DNA from: Burkholderia ubonensis
GTDB lineage: Bacteria; Pseudomonadota; Gammaproteobacteria; Burkholderiales; Burkholderiaceae
Length of the DNA stretch: 64,000 nt
Reading direction: 5' to 3'
Assembly (NCBI RefSeq): GCF_001718695.1
Contig: NZ_CP013421.1
Span: 62,001 to 126,000 of the forward strand
Shown here: positions 17,985 through 29,099 of the stretch, in pieces
Layout of the letters: each line of letters opens with the position of its first letter
How positions within the stretch are numbered: position 1 is the first letter of the stretch
Made by a program: the position numbers and the translations under genes
Notes under the pieces: model-generated
Database searches by the model: none
Told to the model about the DNA's origin: nothing
Seen by the model: only the letters and a program-made list of their open reading frames with translations

Positions 17985-18821
17985 ATGAGCGACGATCGGG
18001 CATCGTACGATGCATTCCTGCGTTTTCTGGCGACGCCGATGAGCGATGAGCGACCCTTCGTGCTGGAGACGCAGCACGCGGTGTCGCTGCACTTCGATCA
18101 TTTCGGCACGCAGAGCTTCATGTCGCTGAAGGATCCGGTCCGGCTCGAACTCGGCTACACGCGCGTGATGATGGGCTTCCTGCTGCTGCAGCCGGCGCCC
18201 GCGCGCATCAGCATGCTCGGGCTCGGCGGCGGATCGCTCGCGAAGTACTGTTACCGCCACTTGCCCGGCAGCTCGATGGAGGCGGTCGAGATCAATCCGC
18301 AGGTGATCGCGCTGCGCGACGTGTTCAGGATTCCGCACGACGATGCGCGCTTCGCGGTGGTGTGTGCGGACGGCGCCGACTACGTCGCGCGTCCCGACGT
18401 GCGAGCGGACGTGATCCTGCACGACGCGTTCGTCGCCGACGGCACGGCCGGCCGCTGCACCGGCGCCGAATTCCTCGACGCGTGCCGTGCGCGGCTCAGT
18501 GAAACGGGTGTGCTGGCGATCAACTTCATGAACGACGATCCGGCGCTGCCGCGGCATCTCGAACAGCTGCGCGCGGTGTTCGACGATTCGTACTCGCTGG
18601 TGCCGTGCGGCGACGACAGCAACTTCGTCGCGTTCGCCTGGAAGAACGGCAACCCGTTGCCGTCGTTGCGCGTGCTGCTCGAGCGTGCGCTCGCGTTCGG
18701 TTCGGCCGGCGAGCTCAAGCTCGCGTCCACCGCGCGGCGCATGAAGGCGGGCGAGGGTATCGACCCGGCGCGGCTGGTGTGGCGCGCGCGCGAACATCCC
18801 CGCTGGGAAATCTGCATGTGA
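17985..18821 (+). CDS. Spermidine-synthase-like SAM/aminopropyl transferase fold protein
   Basis: A 278-residue Rossmann-fold protein with a SAM-type nucleotide loop (ISMLGLGGGSLAKY, about 68-81), the acidic strand end MEAVEINPQVIALRD (about 92-106) and an ADVILHDAFVADG catalytic-strand motif (about 142-154), as in spermidine synthase relatives. It lacks the N-terminal domain of true SpeE, and the aminopropyl-binding residues cannot be confirmed, so the substrate is unknown. The ATG at 17985 is chosen over one three codons upstream. It is probably co-transcribed with phnA. Confidence 0.8.
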   Translation: MSDDRASYDAFLRFLATPMSDERPFVLETQHAVSLHFDHFGTQSFMSLKDPVRLELGYTRVMMGFLLLQPAPARISMLGLGGGSLAKYCYRHLPGSSMEAVEINPQVIALRDVFRIPHDDARFAVVCADGADYVARPDVRADVILHDAFVADGTAGRCTGAEFLDACRARLSETGVLAINFMNDDPALPRHLEQLRAVFDDSYSLVPCGDDSNFVAFAWKNGNPLPSLRVLLERALAFGSAGELKLASTARRMKAGEGIDPARLVWRAREHPRWEICM

Positions 18822-18869
18822 CGGCGTGACGGCGTGGCGCGTGACGGCGCCGCCGCCATGCGCGCAGCG

Positions 18870-19058
18870 TTATTTCCGTACCCGCTTCGCGACCGCGCTC
18901 TTGGTCTTGTAGCTGATGCCGTGCGTGTCGAGATACTCGCGGATCAGTTGCCGTACGACTTGCGACGGCGTCAGATCTTGTGCCGAGCAGAGCATTTCGA
19001 ATGCCTCTTTCTTGGCGGGATCGATCAGGACGGTCAGGCGTGCGGTTTTCGTTTCCAT
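18870..19058 (-). CDS. Ribbon-helix-helix (CopG-like) DNA-binding protein
   Basis: A 62-residue protein with the RHH layout: strand KTARLTVLIDPAKKEAF, then helices LCSAQDLTPSQVVRQLIREYL. The basic C-terminus (KTKSAVAKRVRK) may aid DNA contact. Such proteins act as small dimeric repressors, often of toxin-antitoxin systems, but no toxin gene is adjacent. It is convergent with the spermidine-synthase-like gene. Its target is unknown; it may regulate itself or the neighbouring DUF1275 gene. Confidence 0.8.
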   Translation of the reverse strand: METKTARLTVLIDPAKKEAFEMLCSAQDLTPSQVVRQLIREYLDTHGISYKTKSAVAKRVRK

Positions 19059-19131
19059 CGTCAGGCGTGCGTATTCGATAGGTTGATCGGATTGAAATTC
19101 GTCGGCATTGGCGGCCGGGCCGGGGCCGCGC

Positions 19132-19890
19132 TCAACGCCGGCGTTCGAACCATGTGAGCAGATCGTCGATCACGGGCATCGCGGCGAGCATGACCAGCAC
19201 GCCGGCGAGCGGGACGGTCGACACGTAGCCGACGTGCTTGAAGCCGATTGCGCCGCTCAGGCCGCCGACGAAGAACGACGCCAGCATCGTGCCGTGGGTC
19301 CGCAGCTTCGCGCGGTTGGCAATGACCGCGTGCGCGTCCGGATCGACCGCCGATCGATTCCAGTAAAAGAGCTTGCCCAACTCGATCCCGAGATCCGTCA
19401 CGATGCCGGTCATGTGCGTCGTGCGGATCTCCGCGCCCGACATCTTCGTGATCATCGCATTCTGCAGCCCCATGATGAAGCACAGCAGGATCACGGTCAC
19501 CGGGACGAAGAACGCCTCCCACAGCGCGAGGTGGCTGCCGAGCAGGCCGAACAGGAGCAGCAGCGCGGCCTCGACCAGCAGCGGCAGCACGTACTGGCTT
19601 TGCAGGCTCCGGCGCCGCCCCCAGTTGACGAGCACCGCCGAGCATCCCGCTCCGACGAGAAACGATGCCAGCGAACCGATGCCGGCGAGCACGAGCCGGA
19701 CATCCCCGAGCGCGGCCTGATCCGCAATCGCCGACACGATGCCGCTCATGTGGGACGTGTATTGCCTGACCGCAAGAAAGCCGCCGGCATTGGTTGCGCC
19801 GGCGACGAACGCGAGCGAGAAGCCCAGCTGGCGATTGGCGGGTGCGCTCCGGTGTTTTCCGGTCAGACTCAGGAAGTACTGCGCTGGCAT
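19132..19890 (-). CDS. DUF1275 (YoaK) family membrane protein
   Basis: A 252-residue integral membrane protein with about six to seven helices. It carries the family block AGATNAGGFLAVRQYTSHMSGIVS near the N-terminus and MGLQNAMITKMSGAEIRTTHMTGIVTDLG at about residues 125-155. The family has no firmly assigned function. The ATG at 19890 starts the conserved region; upstream in-frame codons lack family resemblance. A TGATAAT inverted repeat lies about 130 bp upstream. Confidence 0.88.
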   Translation of the reverse strand: MPAQYFLSLTGKHRSAPANRQLGFSLAFVAGATNAGGFLAVRQYTSHMSGIVSAIADQAALGDVRLVLAGIGSLASFLVGAGCSAVLVNWGRRRSLQSQYVLPLLVEAALLLLFGLLGSHLALWEAFFVPVTVILLCFIMGLQNAMITKMSGAEIRTTHMTGIVTDLGIELGKLFYWNRSAVDPDAHAVIANRAKLRTHGTMLASFFVGGLSGAIGFKHVGYVSTVPLAGVLVMLAAMPVIDDLLTWFERRR

Positions 19891-20017
19891 ATGGGTACGG
19901 GGTTCGCTCGATCGCCCGGATCGCCGGGCACGGACAGGGCGGCACGCGCCGGTGCCGGCCCCGGACCTGCGGGCCGGCGGCAAACGGTGCCGGATCGCTT
20001 GCATCATCTGCGACACA

Positions 20018-20034
20018 TGATAATTACATTATCA
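20018..20034. promoter_or_regulatory. Perfect inverted repeat TGATAAT-TAC-ATTATCA
   Basis: Seven-base arms with a three-base spacer sit in a short AT-rich tract between the divergent DUF1275 gene (minus) and a small membrane-protein gene (plus, start 20192). The symmetry and position suggest an operator for a dimeric regulator; the regulator is unknown. Confidence 0.5.
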
Positions 20035-20191
20035 TACTCTGTTAGTCAGACCGCACTTTAAGTACAATGTCTCGCGATGCCGACAGAGCGTGTTTTTCGG
20101 CCGGCATCGTTCGCGCAGCCGGTCGCCGGCTGCTTCCGGATCGATCCGGCCGCACCCGCCACCCGTTCGCAGTTCGCTCGATATCCGCATC

Positions 20192-20542
20192 ATGACCCCC
20201 ATCAAGTTCGTTCTCCGCTACACGGCGATTCCGTTCGTGGCCATCGTGGCCGTCGTCCTGTGGGCGGTCGTGCCGTCGTCGAAGGAAATCGACGCGCGGC
20301 AATATGCGGCGCTGTCGCGCGGATACGCGAACTTTCCGCTACCGTTGCGGCATGAGATCTCGGAATCGATGGCCGACGGGCGGATCAGCGACGGGCGTTA
20401 TCAAGCGCTCGTGCGCGATTCGCTCGGCAATGGCGTCGCGCTGGACTGGCCGGCATCGGGCGTCGCCGACGTCGCGGCCGAGCGGCAAAAACTCGCCGAA
20501 CTGCTGAAGGCCGATCCCGGCCTGGAGGACCATCGACAATGA
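20192..20542 (+). CDS. Membrane-anchored hypothetical protein
   Basis: A 116-residue protein with one N-terminal transmembrane helix (RYTAIPFVAIVAVVLWAVV, about 9-27) and a soluble C-terminal domain of about 85 residues outside the membrane. No family is recognised. Its stop codon overlaps the ATG of the following DUF2909-type gene in an ATGA arrangement, so the two are translationally coupled and probably act together at the inner membrane. Confidence 0.7.
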   Translation: MTPIKFVLRYTAIPFVAIVAVVLWAVVPSSKEIDARQYAALSRGYANFPLPLRHEISESMADGRISDGRYQALVRDSLGNGVALDWPASGVADVAAERQKLAELLKADPGLEDHRQ

Positions 20543-20751
20543 AGGTTGCACTTGTTTCAACGGCTTTCGTGCTGATCATCGGAAGCCTGATCTTCGCGCT
20601 GTATTTCATGAACCACGACCGCGGCAAGAGCAAACGGATGGCGTGGTCGCTCGCGGCGCGCGTGGGCTTGTCGGTCACGCTGTTCCTGTCGCTGTTGATC
20701 GCGTACAAGCTCGGGTGGATCGAGCCGACCGGGTTGCCGATCGGGCGGTGA
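20539..20751 (+). CDS. DUF2909 twin-transmembrane small protein
   Basis: A 70-residue protein of two hydrophobic helices (about 4-23 and 41-58) separated by a basic loop (MNHDRGKSKRM), matching the pattern of the DUF2909 family often encoded near cytochrome oxidase or redox genes. No oxidase genes are here. It overlaps the previous gene by four bases (ATGA). Confidence 0.75.
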   Translation: MKVALVSTAFVLIIGSLIFALYFMNHDRGKSKRMAWSLAARVGLSVTLFLSLLIAYKLGWIEPTGLPIGR

Positions 20752-20952
20752 CGGGCGCTGCGGCGGGTTTCTGCGCCGTCGGAGTTCCGTATGTGTCGGC
20801 AGCGGCGTGGCGAGAAGAGCGCGCGAGCCGCTGGCCGTCCGATCGAAGCCGTGGTGCGAAGTCGGTCATGCGACGCGTCGGCTCGCCACGCATCACACGG
20901 CGGTTTGGTTCAATGCGCGGCGCGTTGCCGCCATCCGCCCATCGTCGGTAGC

Positions 20953-22256
20953 CTAGCCGCGCCCCCCGCGTAACGCCCGCCCCATCTCCGCGATCGGCAT
21001 CGCGACGATCGAATTCAGCAGCCGCATCTCGCCGGCATCCGGCTTCGCCAGCTCGCGCACCTCGTCGAGCGTCTGCGCGACATGACGGTCGAGCGGCTCC
21101 AGAAAGCGCTGGAGTTCGCTCGCAGCCGCCCTCTCCCTGAGCCCCAGCGCCTGACCGAACGCTATCAGCGCGTTCGCGTCGATATCCGCAAACCGCGTCG
21201 CCGCGCCGAGCGGCATCGTCAGCTCGCAGTCGGGCCAATGATCGCCGCGCTGATCGGGCCAGTGCGTCGGCGTCTGATAGACGACCGTGCTGACGATGTC
21301 GTAGAACGGCGCGAGCCGGTAGCCGCGCGCGTCGACGAAGAACGACAGGTTCTTCAGATGCGCATCGGCATTGCCGACCACGACGTTGAACACCGTCCAG
21401 CGGAACACCGACAGACGCGCAAGCGCCCGTGTGCTGGTGCGGTCGATCGCGCGCGCGAGCTCTTGCGCGTTCGCGCGCTGATACTTGAAGCCGCGGTCGT
21501 AATTGAGCAACTGCATCGCGTCGATCGTGTGCAGCCGCCGGGCGGCTGCGCGGCGACGTCGCGATCGAACCGGTCGATCACGTAGCACGCGGACGGTGCG
21601 CGCAGGAAGTGCACGTCCGGCACGTCGAGGCCCATTCTGCCCGCGAGCTTCATGCAGAAGAATTCGTTGATCGCCGAATGCGGATAGCCGGCCGCGCGCA
21701 TGTCGGGCTTGAGCAGGTGCATCGACGGCTCGCTGCCGATCGGCTCGTACAGCGCGTAATCGGGCGCGTCGCCGCGCAGCACCACCAGCAGCTTCTGCTG
21801 CGCGCCGGCCGCCGACATGCGCTTGGGCGCGGTGGCCGTCAGCGCGCGCTCGGGCATCGCGCGGATGCGTCGCTCGAGCTCGTCGAGCGGCAGCGGTTGC
21901 AGGGCGCCGGGCGCTTCGTGCTCGCCGTCGGCCAGCAGCGTCAGCGCGCCGGCCGATTCGCGCCCGAAGTACGCGAGCAGGCCCCATGCGTCGGCGGCGG
22001 CGACGTTCGCTTCGCGCGCGAGCGACGTGCGCATGCCTTCCTCGGGCAGCAGGTTGTCGAAGAACCACTGGACCGGACGATCGCTCGACGTGTCGGTGAA
22101 GGCGCCACCGCGCAACGCGAACGCCGGCGACAACGGATACGCGGCCGCGCTCGCGAGCCATTGCGCATCGTATTCGAACGACCAGATTCCCTTGTCGTCG
22201 GCGAGCGTGCCCATGCGCACGCCGTTGGCGGACACGACCAGCGTTCTAGCCGCCAT
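20953..22256 (-). pseudogene. hipA: HipA-type serine/threonine kinase toxin, frameshifted
   Basis: The gene encodes a HipA-family kinase of about 434 residues if one frameshift near 21540 is corrected. The N-terminal frame runs from ATG at 22256 through couple/HipA_N regions (NGVRMGTLADDKG, FDNLLPEEGMR), the P-loop-like block APKRMSAAGAQQKLLVVL and CYVIDRFDRDV. The C-terminal part lies in another frame and holds the catalytic-loop motif GNADAHLKNLSFF and metal-binding FYDIVSTVVY. The shift occurs in a 19-bp perfect palindrome (21531-21549), so it may be real or a sequencing compression. As read, the product would lose the catalytic loop and be inactive. The start overlaps hipB. Confidence 0.85.
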
Positions 22257-22530
22257 GGCTGCTCCTGCGGCGTTGCGCGGCCTTCAGCGCCGTCGCCTCC
22301 GAAATCTCGACCGACGACTCGGCATACAGCCGCACGCCCAGCTCGCCGAGCAGCAGCATCACCTTGCCGATCTGCGCGGTCGGCTTGCCGGCTTCGACCT
22401 GGCTGATGAATTTCGGCGACAGCCCGGTCGCATTCGCCAGCTCGTCGCGCGTGAAGCCCTGCTGCAACCGGGCCGCGCGGATGAGATGGGCGAGCGCGCC
22501 GAGCGTGTCGACGGACTGGGACTCCGACAT
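22246..22530 (-). CDS. hipB: HipB-like XRE family antitoxin/autorepressor
   Basis: A 94-residue helix-turn-helix protein. The HTH is clear: LIRAARLQQGFTRDELANAT followed by GLSPKFISQVEAGKPTAQIG (about 13-52). HipB proteins bind HipA and operator DNA to repress the operon. The gene overlaps the start of hipA by eleven bases. Four evenly spaced operator-like repeats lie just upstream (22547-22720). The ATG at 22530 is used because the upstream frame runs through those repeats. Confidence 0.88.
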   Translation of the reverse strand: MSESQSVDTLGALAHLIRAARLQQGFTRDELANATGLSPKFISQVEAGKPTAQIGKVMLLLGELGVRLYAESSVEISEATALKAAQRRRSSHGG

Positions 22531-22544
22531 GACGTTCTCCGTGC

Positions 22545-22718
22545 TTCGTATCTGATCGGGAACAGTATTGCACAATTCGGGCGTGCAACCGCGGTTCGTA
22601 TCCAGTCGGAAACGAAAAGGCGATTTGCGGGAGTTGAATCGAGGTTTCGTATCCGGTCGAATACGGAACAACAGCAAAGGATGCCTATACGGTGATGCCC
22701 GTATCCGCTCGGGTACGC
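22545..22718 (-). promoter_or_regulatory. Four phased hipBA operator-like repeats
   Basis: The core CGTATC recurs at 22547, 22597, 22648 and 22700, that is every 50, 51 and 52 bp. Each copy continues as an imperfect palindrome such as CGTATCCGGTCGAATACG (22648-22665). Spacing near five DNA turns would place the bound dimers on one face of the helix and favour looping or cooperative binding. The site begins 15 bp upstream of the hipB start codon. The rest of 22531-22849 holds no gene. Confidence 0.7.
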
Positions 22719-22849
22719 GCGTTCGCGCGGCGTTGGCCCGGCCGGCATCGGGCCGGCGAGCGCGGCCATCGGCATCGTGCGCCGTGCATCAGCGCATCAG
22801 CGCCGCTGGCCGCCGCGCGCCGAATCCCCACGCGAGCCGTTGCGCCACC

Positions 22850-24968
<2,119 letters not shown>

Positions 24969-25032
24969 GCAGCGCGGAACGCGCGATGCTCCGGCAGCAG
25001 GCCGCCGTGGGCGGCTTGAACAGGAGCGAAGC

Positions 25033-25458
25033 ATGACCTCTGTATCTGAAGTGATGACACGCGATGCGGCGACCATCGCGCCGACCCAGACGCTGCGCGA
25101 AGCGGCGCAAATGATGGACGCGCTGAACGTCGGCGCGCTGCCCGTGTGCGACGGCACGCGCCTCATCGGCATGCTGACGGACCGCGACATCGTCGTGCGG
25201 GCCGTCTCGATGGGCGTGCGGCCCGACGAGCCGATCGAGGGCGTCGTCAGCGGGCCGGCGAACTGGTGTTACGAGGACGACGACATCTCCGCGGTGCAGA
25301 ACAAGATGGCCGAAGCGCAGATTCGTCGCGTTCCGGTGGTCGATCGCGACAAGCGGCTGGTCGGCATCGTCGCGCTGGGCGATCTGGCCACGTCGGCCGA
25401 CGGCGGGATGTCGTCGACGCTCGGCGCGGTGTCGGCGCCGTCGAAACCGGAACGATAG
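25033..25458 (+). CDS. CBS domain pair protein
   Basis: A 141-residue protein made of two CBS domains. Sequence features include [25 protein letters not shown] at the start, [15 protein letters not shown] (about 45-60) and [21 protein letters not shown] (about 100-120). CBS pairs bind adenine nucleotides and sense energy state; no enzyme domain is attached, so it may regulate another protein. GGAG lies upstream of the ATG. It is followed 30 bp later by a DUF2934 gene, a pairing that suggests a stress operon. Confidence 0.92.
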   Translation: MTSVSEVMTRDAATIAPTQTLREAAQMMDALNVGALPVCDGTRLIGMLTDRDIVVRAVSMGVRPDEPIEGVVSGPANWCYEDDDISAVQNKMAEAQIRRVPVVDRDKRLVGIVALGDLATSADGGMSSTLGAVSAPSKPER

Positions 25459-25485
25459 AACGTGCAATCAGCTCAGGAGAATCGG

Positions 25486-25755
25486 ATGAACGAAGACAGG
25501 GAAACGCAGATCAGGGAACGTGCGTACTGGCTGTGGCAGGCGGACGGTGCGCCTGAAGGGCGCGCGGACGAATACTGGCAGCGCGCCGAACGACAGCTCG
25601 ACGCCGAGGGCGGCGACACGGACGGCGGCGGCGAGCTTGCCGCGGACGTGTCGATCGATCAGTCGGCGAAGCGTCGCAGTCCGGGGGAGCCGCTGCAGGA
25701 TACGGATGCCGTACCGGCCGCGGAGGTCGCGCGGGAGAAGCGGCGCACGCGGTAA
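25486..25755 (+). CDS. DUF2934 domain protein
   Basis: An 89-residue acidic protein with the short DUF2934 motif at the N-terminus (IRERAYWLWQADGAPEGRADEYWQRAE, of which the Trp and Glu positions are diagnostic) and a disordered C-terminal half. Function is unknown. CAGGAG precedes the ATG. It is likely co-transcribed with the CBS gene. Confidence 0.85.
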   Translation: MNEDRETQIRERAYWLWQADGAPEGRADEYWQRAERQLDAEGGDTDGGGELAADVSIDQSAKRRSPGEPLQDTDAVPAAEVAREKRRTR

Positions 25756-25960
25756 GGCACGGCATAGGGCGCGCCAGCCATCGGGCGTAAGGGCGCTGCT
25801 CGACGGCGGTGGCCGTCACTGGCGCCGCCGTGCGCGGGGGCACGAACTCGAAGAAGCGCGGCGGCTGCGGAAGCATCGGCAGTCGCCGCGCAGCACCAGC
25901 ACGCATTCACCAGCGCACGCCCGGCTCCGCGCCGCCTCCATTACGTCGCGATCGACGCGC

Positions 25961-26098
25961 TCACCCATCCTCCCCGACTTCAGTCGGATCGGGAAGCTCG
26001 GGCAGATCGTTCCGACGCTCGGGCTGCGGATGGCCCGGCTTGCCGGCATGGCCGCCTTGCTCGTCGTCGTCGGGTGTCAGATCGTTCGGGTCGCTCAT
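25961..26098 (-). CDS. Small acidic hypothetical protein
   Basis: A 45-residue hydrophilic peptide (MSDPNDLTPDDDEQGG at the start, ending in PELPDPTEVGEDG), probably disordered. AGGAG lies seven bases before the ATG at 26098; a second ATG directly precedes it. It is downstream of the hybrid kinase gene on the same strand with a 70-bp gap. No family is recognised. Confidence 0.5.
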   Translation of the reverse strand: MSDPNDLTPDDDEQGGHAGKPGHPQPERRNDLPELPDPTEVGEDG

Positions 26099-26170
26099 CA
26101 TCGTTCTCCTCGGTCGCAAGGGTGCCGGCGCGGCTGGCATGCCGATCTCAAGCATCGACCGTGCCGCGGC

Positions 26171-28408
26171 TTAGCGCCCGGCTTGCGGACCGTCGTGGTT
26201 GGGCGTCCCGCCTTGCGCGCCGGTGCGGCTCATCGCGAGATGCAGCGCGGCCGGGTCGACCGGTTTCACGAAATGCTCGGCGAATCCGGTCGCGAGACAG
26301 CGCTCGCGATCCGAGTGGCGACCATAGCCGGTCAGCGCGAGAAAGATGCACGGCGGGACTTCGTTGATCGCCTTCAGCCGCAGCAGCAGTTCGTAGCCGT
26401 CCATCACCGGCAAACCGATATCGAGGATCGCGACGTCCGGACGATACCCGCGATACGCGGCGAGCGCCGTCACCGGGTCGTGCACGACCGCGACCTCGTG
26501 CCCGGCGTCGCGCAACCACTGCGCGAGCGTCGATGCGGCGTCCTCGTTGTCGTCGACGAGCATGACGCGCCGGCCGCTGCCGGGTGCGGCCACGCGGATG
26601 CCGGGCTCCGCTTGCGGCGCGGCCGCGGCGCCGACGCGCGGCCGGAATTCCGGCAGCACGATCGTGAACGTGCTGCCGCGGCCGGGCCCGGCGCTGTCCG
26701 CGCGCACGGTGCCGCCATGCAGGTTCACGAGGCTGCGCACCAGCGCGAGGCCGATGCCGAGGCCGCCGTGCGCCTGCTTGTTGTCGCCGTCGATCCGGTA
26801 GAACGGTTCGAAGATGCTCTGAAGGCGGTCGGGCGGAATGCCCGCGCCGTTGTCGTGCACTTCGATCAGCGTGCTGCCGTCCGCACCGCGTTGCGCGTGC
26901 ACCGCGATGTCGCCGCCCGGCAGCGTGTATTTCGCCGCGTTTGTCAGCAGGTTCGCGACGACCTGCGACAGGCGCACGGGGTCGCCGTGGCAGCGCGCCT
27001 CGGGGTCCGTGTCGACGTGCAGACGGTGGCGGCGCTGCTCGAGCAGCGGGCTCGCGACCTCGACCGCGCGGTCGACGATGTCCGCGAGCCGCACCGCTTC
27101 CTTCTTCAGCGTGATCTTGCCGCGCGTGATGCGCGACACGTCGAGCAGATCGTCGATCAGCCGGACCATGTGGTCCAGCTGGCGCTGGATGATCGCAATC
27201 TCGTTCGGCGTGGCCTGGCCGTCGCGATTGCGGATCAGCTCCAGCGCGAGCGAGATCGGCGTCAACGGGTTGCGCAGCTCGTGGCCGAGCACCGCGAGAA
27301 ACTGGTCCTTCGCCTGGTTCGCGTCGCGCAGCTCGCCGAGCAGCCGGTCGCGCTCGGCGTTGGCCGCGACCAGCTTCTCGCGCGCCGCGACGTGTTCCGT
27401 CACCTCGACGGCGCTGACGATCACGCCGAGCCCGTCCGCCAGCGGTTGCGGATTGAAGTGCAGCCGGTACACGCGCGCGCCGTCCGCGTCGGTATCGTCG
27501 GTATCGGGCCGGTCGTGGTGCTCGCCGATCGTCGTCGAGCGCCCCTGCACGCGCGCCGCTTCCAGCGCGCGCGCGATCGCCGCGGTGTCGCCGCCGGGCA
27601 GCACCGACGTCAGCGGCCGGCCGACGATGTCGGCTCGGCCGCACAGCGCGGAGAAGCGGTGATTCGCGAGCACGATCCGATGCGCGGCGCCCGACAGCAG
27701 CGCGATCGGCAGCGGCGCATGCATCAGCACGCCGTTGCGTTGCTGCTCGGCATCCTCGCGGCGGCGGATCTCGTCGGTGAGCGCGCGCGCCCGTTGCTGG
27801 GACAGCGCGAGCGTCAGATGCAGCTGGTTCTCGTCGCTGCGCAGCGACGCCGAAGGCAGGATGCGCCGGTGCAGCGCACACACGTGGCGGAACATCTCCG
27901 ACTGCTCGGCGCTCGGAAACGCGTCGTGCGGATAGCCGCAGTACAGCGAGAAGCGGTATCGCTCGATTAACTCGTTCCATAGCGCTTCGAGCCGCAGCGC
28001 ACCCGCGTAGCGATGCTGCGCGCACAGCAGCGCGACCATTTCGCCGAACGCGTGTACCGGCCGGCCCGCGCGCACGGCCGCTTCGACGATGGTGCCGATC
28101 GAGCGGCGAAAGCGCGCGGGGTCGGGCAGGTCGCCGTCCATGAAGCTGTCGAGCAGTGCTTGCGCGCTCGACATGAAGACGCGGTCGCGCGCCGCACTGC
28201 CGCTCGCTCGCTCGAGCGTGCCGAGCCGCGCGTAGACGGCCGCCAGCCGCTCGGGCCGTGCAATCACGATCGCGCTGCCGCCGTCGCGCAGCGCGTCGGC
28301 CGAGAACGATGCGACTTCCGACACGAGCTGCTCGTCGGAGTCGTAGAACTGAACGAAGTGGTCGGTGCGCATCGGCGCGGATTTCAGCAGGGTAGAGGCA
28401 GATTTCAT
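26171..28408 (-). CDS. MEDS-PAS hybrid sensor histidine kinase with receiver
   Basis: A 745-residue cytoplasmic hybrid kinase. The N-terminal MEDS-type sensor (about 12-175, beginning HFVQFYDSDEQLV and including FGEMVALLC) is linked to redox or light/B12-type responses in other bacteria. A PAS domain (about 225-345) is followed by HisKA (FLAVLGHELRNPLTPISLAL, phospho-His at about residue 377), HATPase (NLLTNAAKYTLPGG, DNGAGIPPD and GGLGIGLALVRSLV), and a C-terminal receiver (VMLVDDNEDAASTLAQWL, phospho-Asp in VAILDIGLPVMDG, Lys in HFVKPVD). No transmembrane segment is seen. No DNA-binding partner is adjacent. Confidence 0.93.
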   Translation of the reverse strand: MKSASTLLKSAPMRTDHFVQFYDSDEQLVSEVASFSADALRDGGSAIVIARPERLAAVYARLGTLERASGSAARDRVFMSSAQALLDSFMDGDLPDPARFRRSIGTIVEAAVRAGRPVHAFGEMVALLCAQHRYAGALRLEALWNELIERYRFSLYCGYPHDAFPSAEQSEMFRHVCALHRRILPSASLRSDENQLHLTLALSQQRARALTDEIRRREDAEQQRNGVLMHAPLPIALLSGAAHRIVLANHRFSALCGRADIVGRPLTSVLPGGDTAAIARALEAARVQGRSTTIGEHHDRPDTDDTDADGARVYRLHFNPQPLADGLGVIVSAVEVTEHVAAREKLVAANAERDRLLGELRDANQAKDQFLAVLGHELRNPLTPISLALELIRNRDGQATPNEIAIIQRQLDHMVRLIDDLLDVSRITRGKITLKKEAVRLADIVDRAVEVASPLLEQRRHRLHVDTDPEARCHGDPVRLSQVVANLLTNAAKYTLPGGDIAVHAQRGADGSTLIEVHDNGAGIPPDRLQSIFEPFYRIDGDNKQAHGGLGIGLALVRSLVNLHGGTVRADSAGPGRGSTFTIVLPEFRPRVGAAAAPQAEPGIRVAAPGSGRRVMLVDDNEDAASTLAQWLRDAGHEVAVVHDPVTALAAYRGYRPDVAILDIGLPVMDGYELLLRLKAINEVPPCIFLALTGYGRHSDRERCLATGFAEHFVKPVDPAALHLAMSRTGAQGGTPNHDGPQAGR

Positions 28409-28738
28409 ATCTCACGACACCACGACGCCGCAGGCAGCCGGCGAACCGGTACGGCCGGCCTATCCCGGCCGGCCTGAGCAAACTGCGTGCCGCGCCCGGA
28501 TTCCCGTGCGGCGGGCGTCGCCGCGCCGCCATGCGGGCGCGCGCGGTGCCGGGCGGCGCTGCGTTTGTAAATTCTGCAGTGCAATGGTCGGATGGATACG
28601 GATGTTGCGCGGCCGCATGACGGCATGGCGCTTGCTGAAGGCGGGTGTCGTCGCACGCCGCCGCGCGCCCGCGATTCGAGCGCGTTCTGCACCGCCGCAG
28701 CGGCGTTGCGCCTGCCCATCCGCACACGGGAGAAAGCC
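28409..28738. other. Intergenic region upstream of hybrid kinase
   Basis: This holds about 330 bp between the divergent kinase gene and a small plus-strand gene. It should carry both promoters, but no clear -35/-10 pair, operator symmetry or RNA gene was identified. Confidence 0.5.
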
Positions 28739-29005
28739 ATGACCCAATCCAGCATACCGAACGATCGCGACGCACGCGGCCTGGCCCGCACGCCGGAACC
28801 GCACGGCGGCACGCAGGCCGAACCGGCGCGGCCGCCAGGCCACGCGCCCGGCGGCGGCGAGCTCGATTCGATTCCGGACGATCAGGCGCGCAAGGTCGTG
28901 CCCGACGATCCGCGTCAGACCGCCGCCCGCGATCCGTCCGACAAGCCCTGGCCCGACGGGCACGACGCGCCCGACGACGCAGGCGACCGGCCGCGCCCGC
29001 TGTAA
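28739..29005 (+). CDS. Small disordered hypothetical protein
   Basis: An 88-residue Pro/Asp/Arg-rich protein (MTQSSIPNDRDARGLARTPE at the start) without a recognised domain. GGGAG lies six bases before the ATG, supporting translation. It precedes the Tat-signal SDR by 95 bp on the same strand. It resembles in composition the disordered small proteins at 10339 and 25961, all beside stress genes. Confidence 0.55.
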   Translation: MTQSSIPNDRDARGLARTPEPHGGTQAEPARPPGHAPGGGELDSIPDDQARKVVPDDPRQTAARDPSDKPWPDGHDAPDDAGDRPRPL

Positions 29006-29099
29006 TGGCCAGTTGCGTTGCACGCGCCGCACCGCAGCCGCGGCTCGGCGCACTTCGGCATCCATCGCTATTCGTGTAGATCTCGCACCGGAGCCCACC

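Noticed and set aside
21525-21555. Programmed frameshift in hipA
   Set aside because: No slippery heptamer is seen, and the shift point is a GC palindrome better explained by an indel or a read error.
25520-27970. 816-codon plus-strand frame opposite the hybrid kinase
   Set aside because: It is an antisense shadow of a kinase with all catalytic motifs on the other strand.
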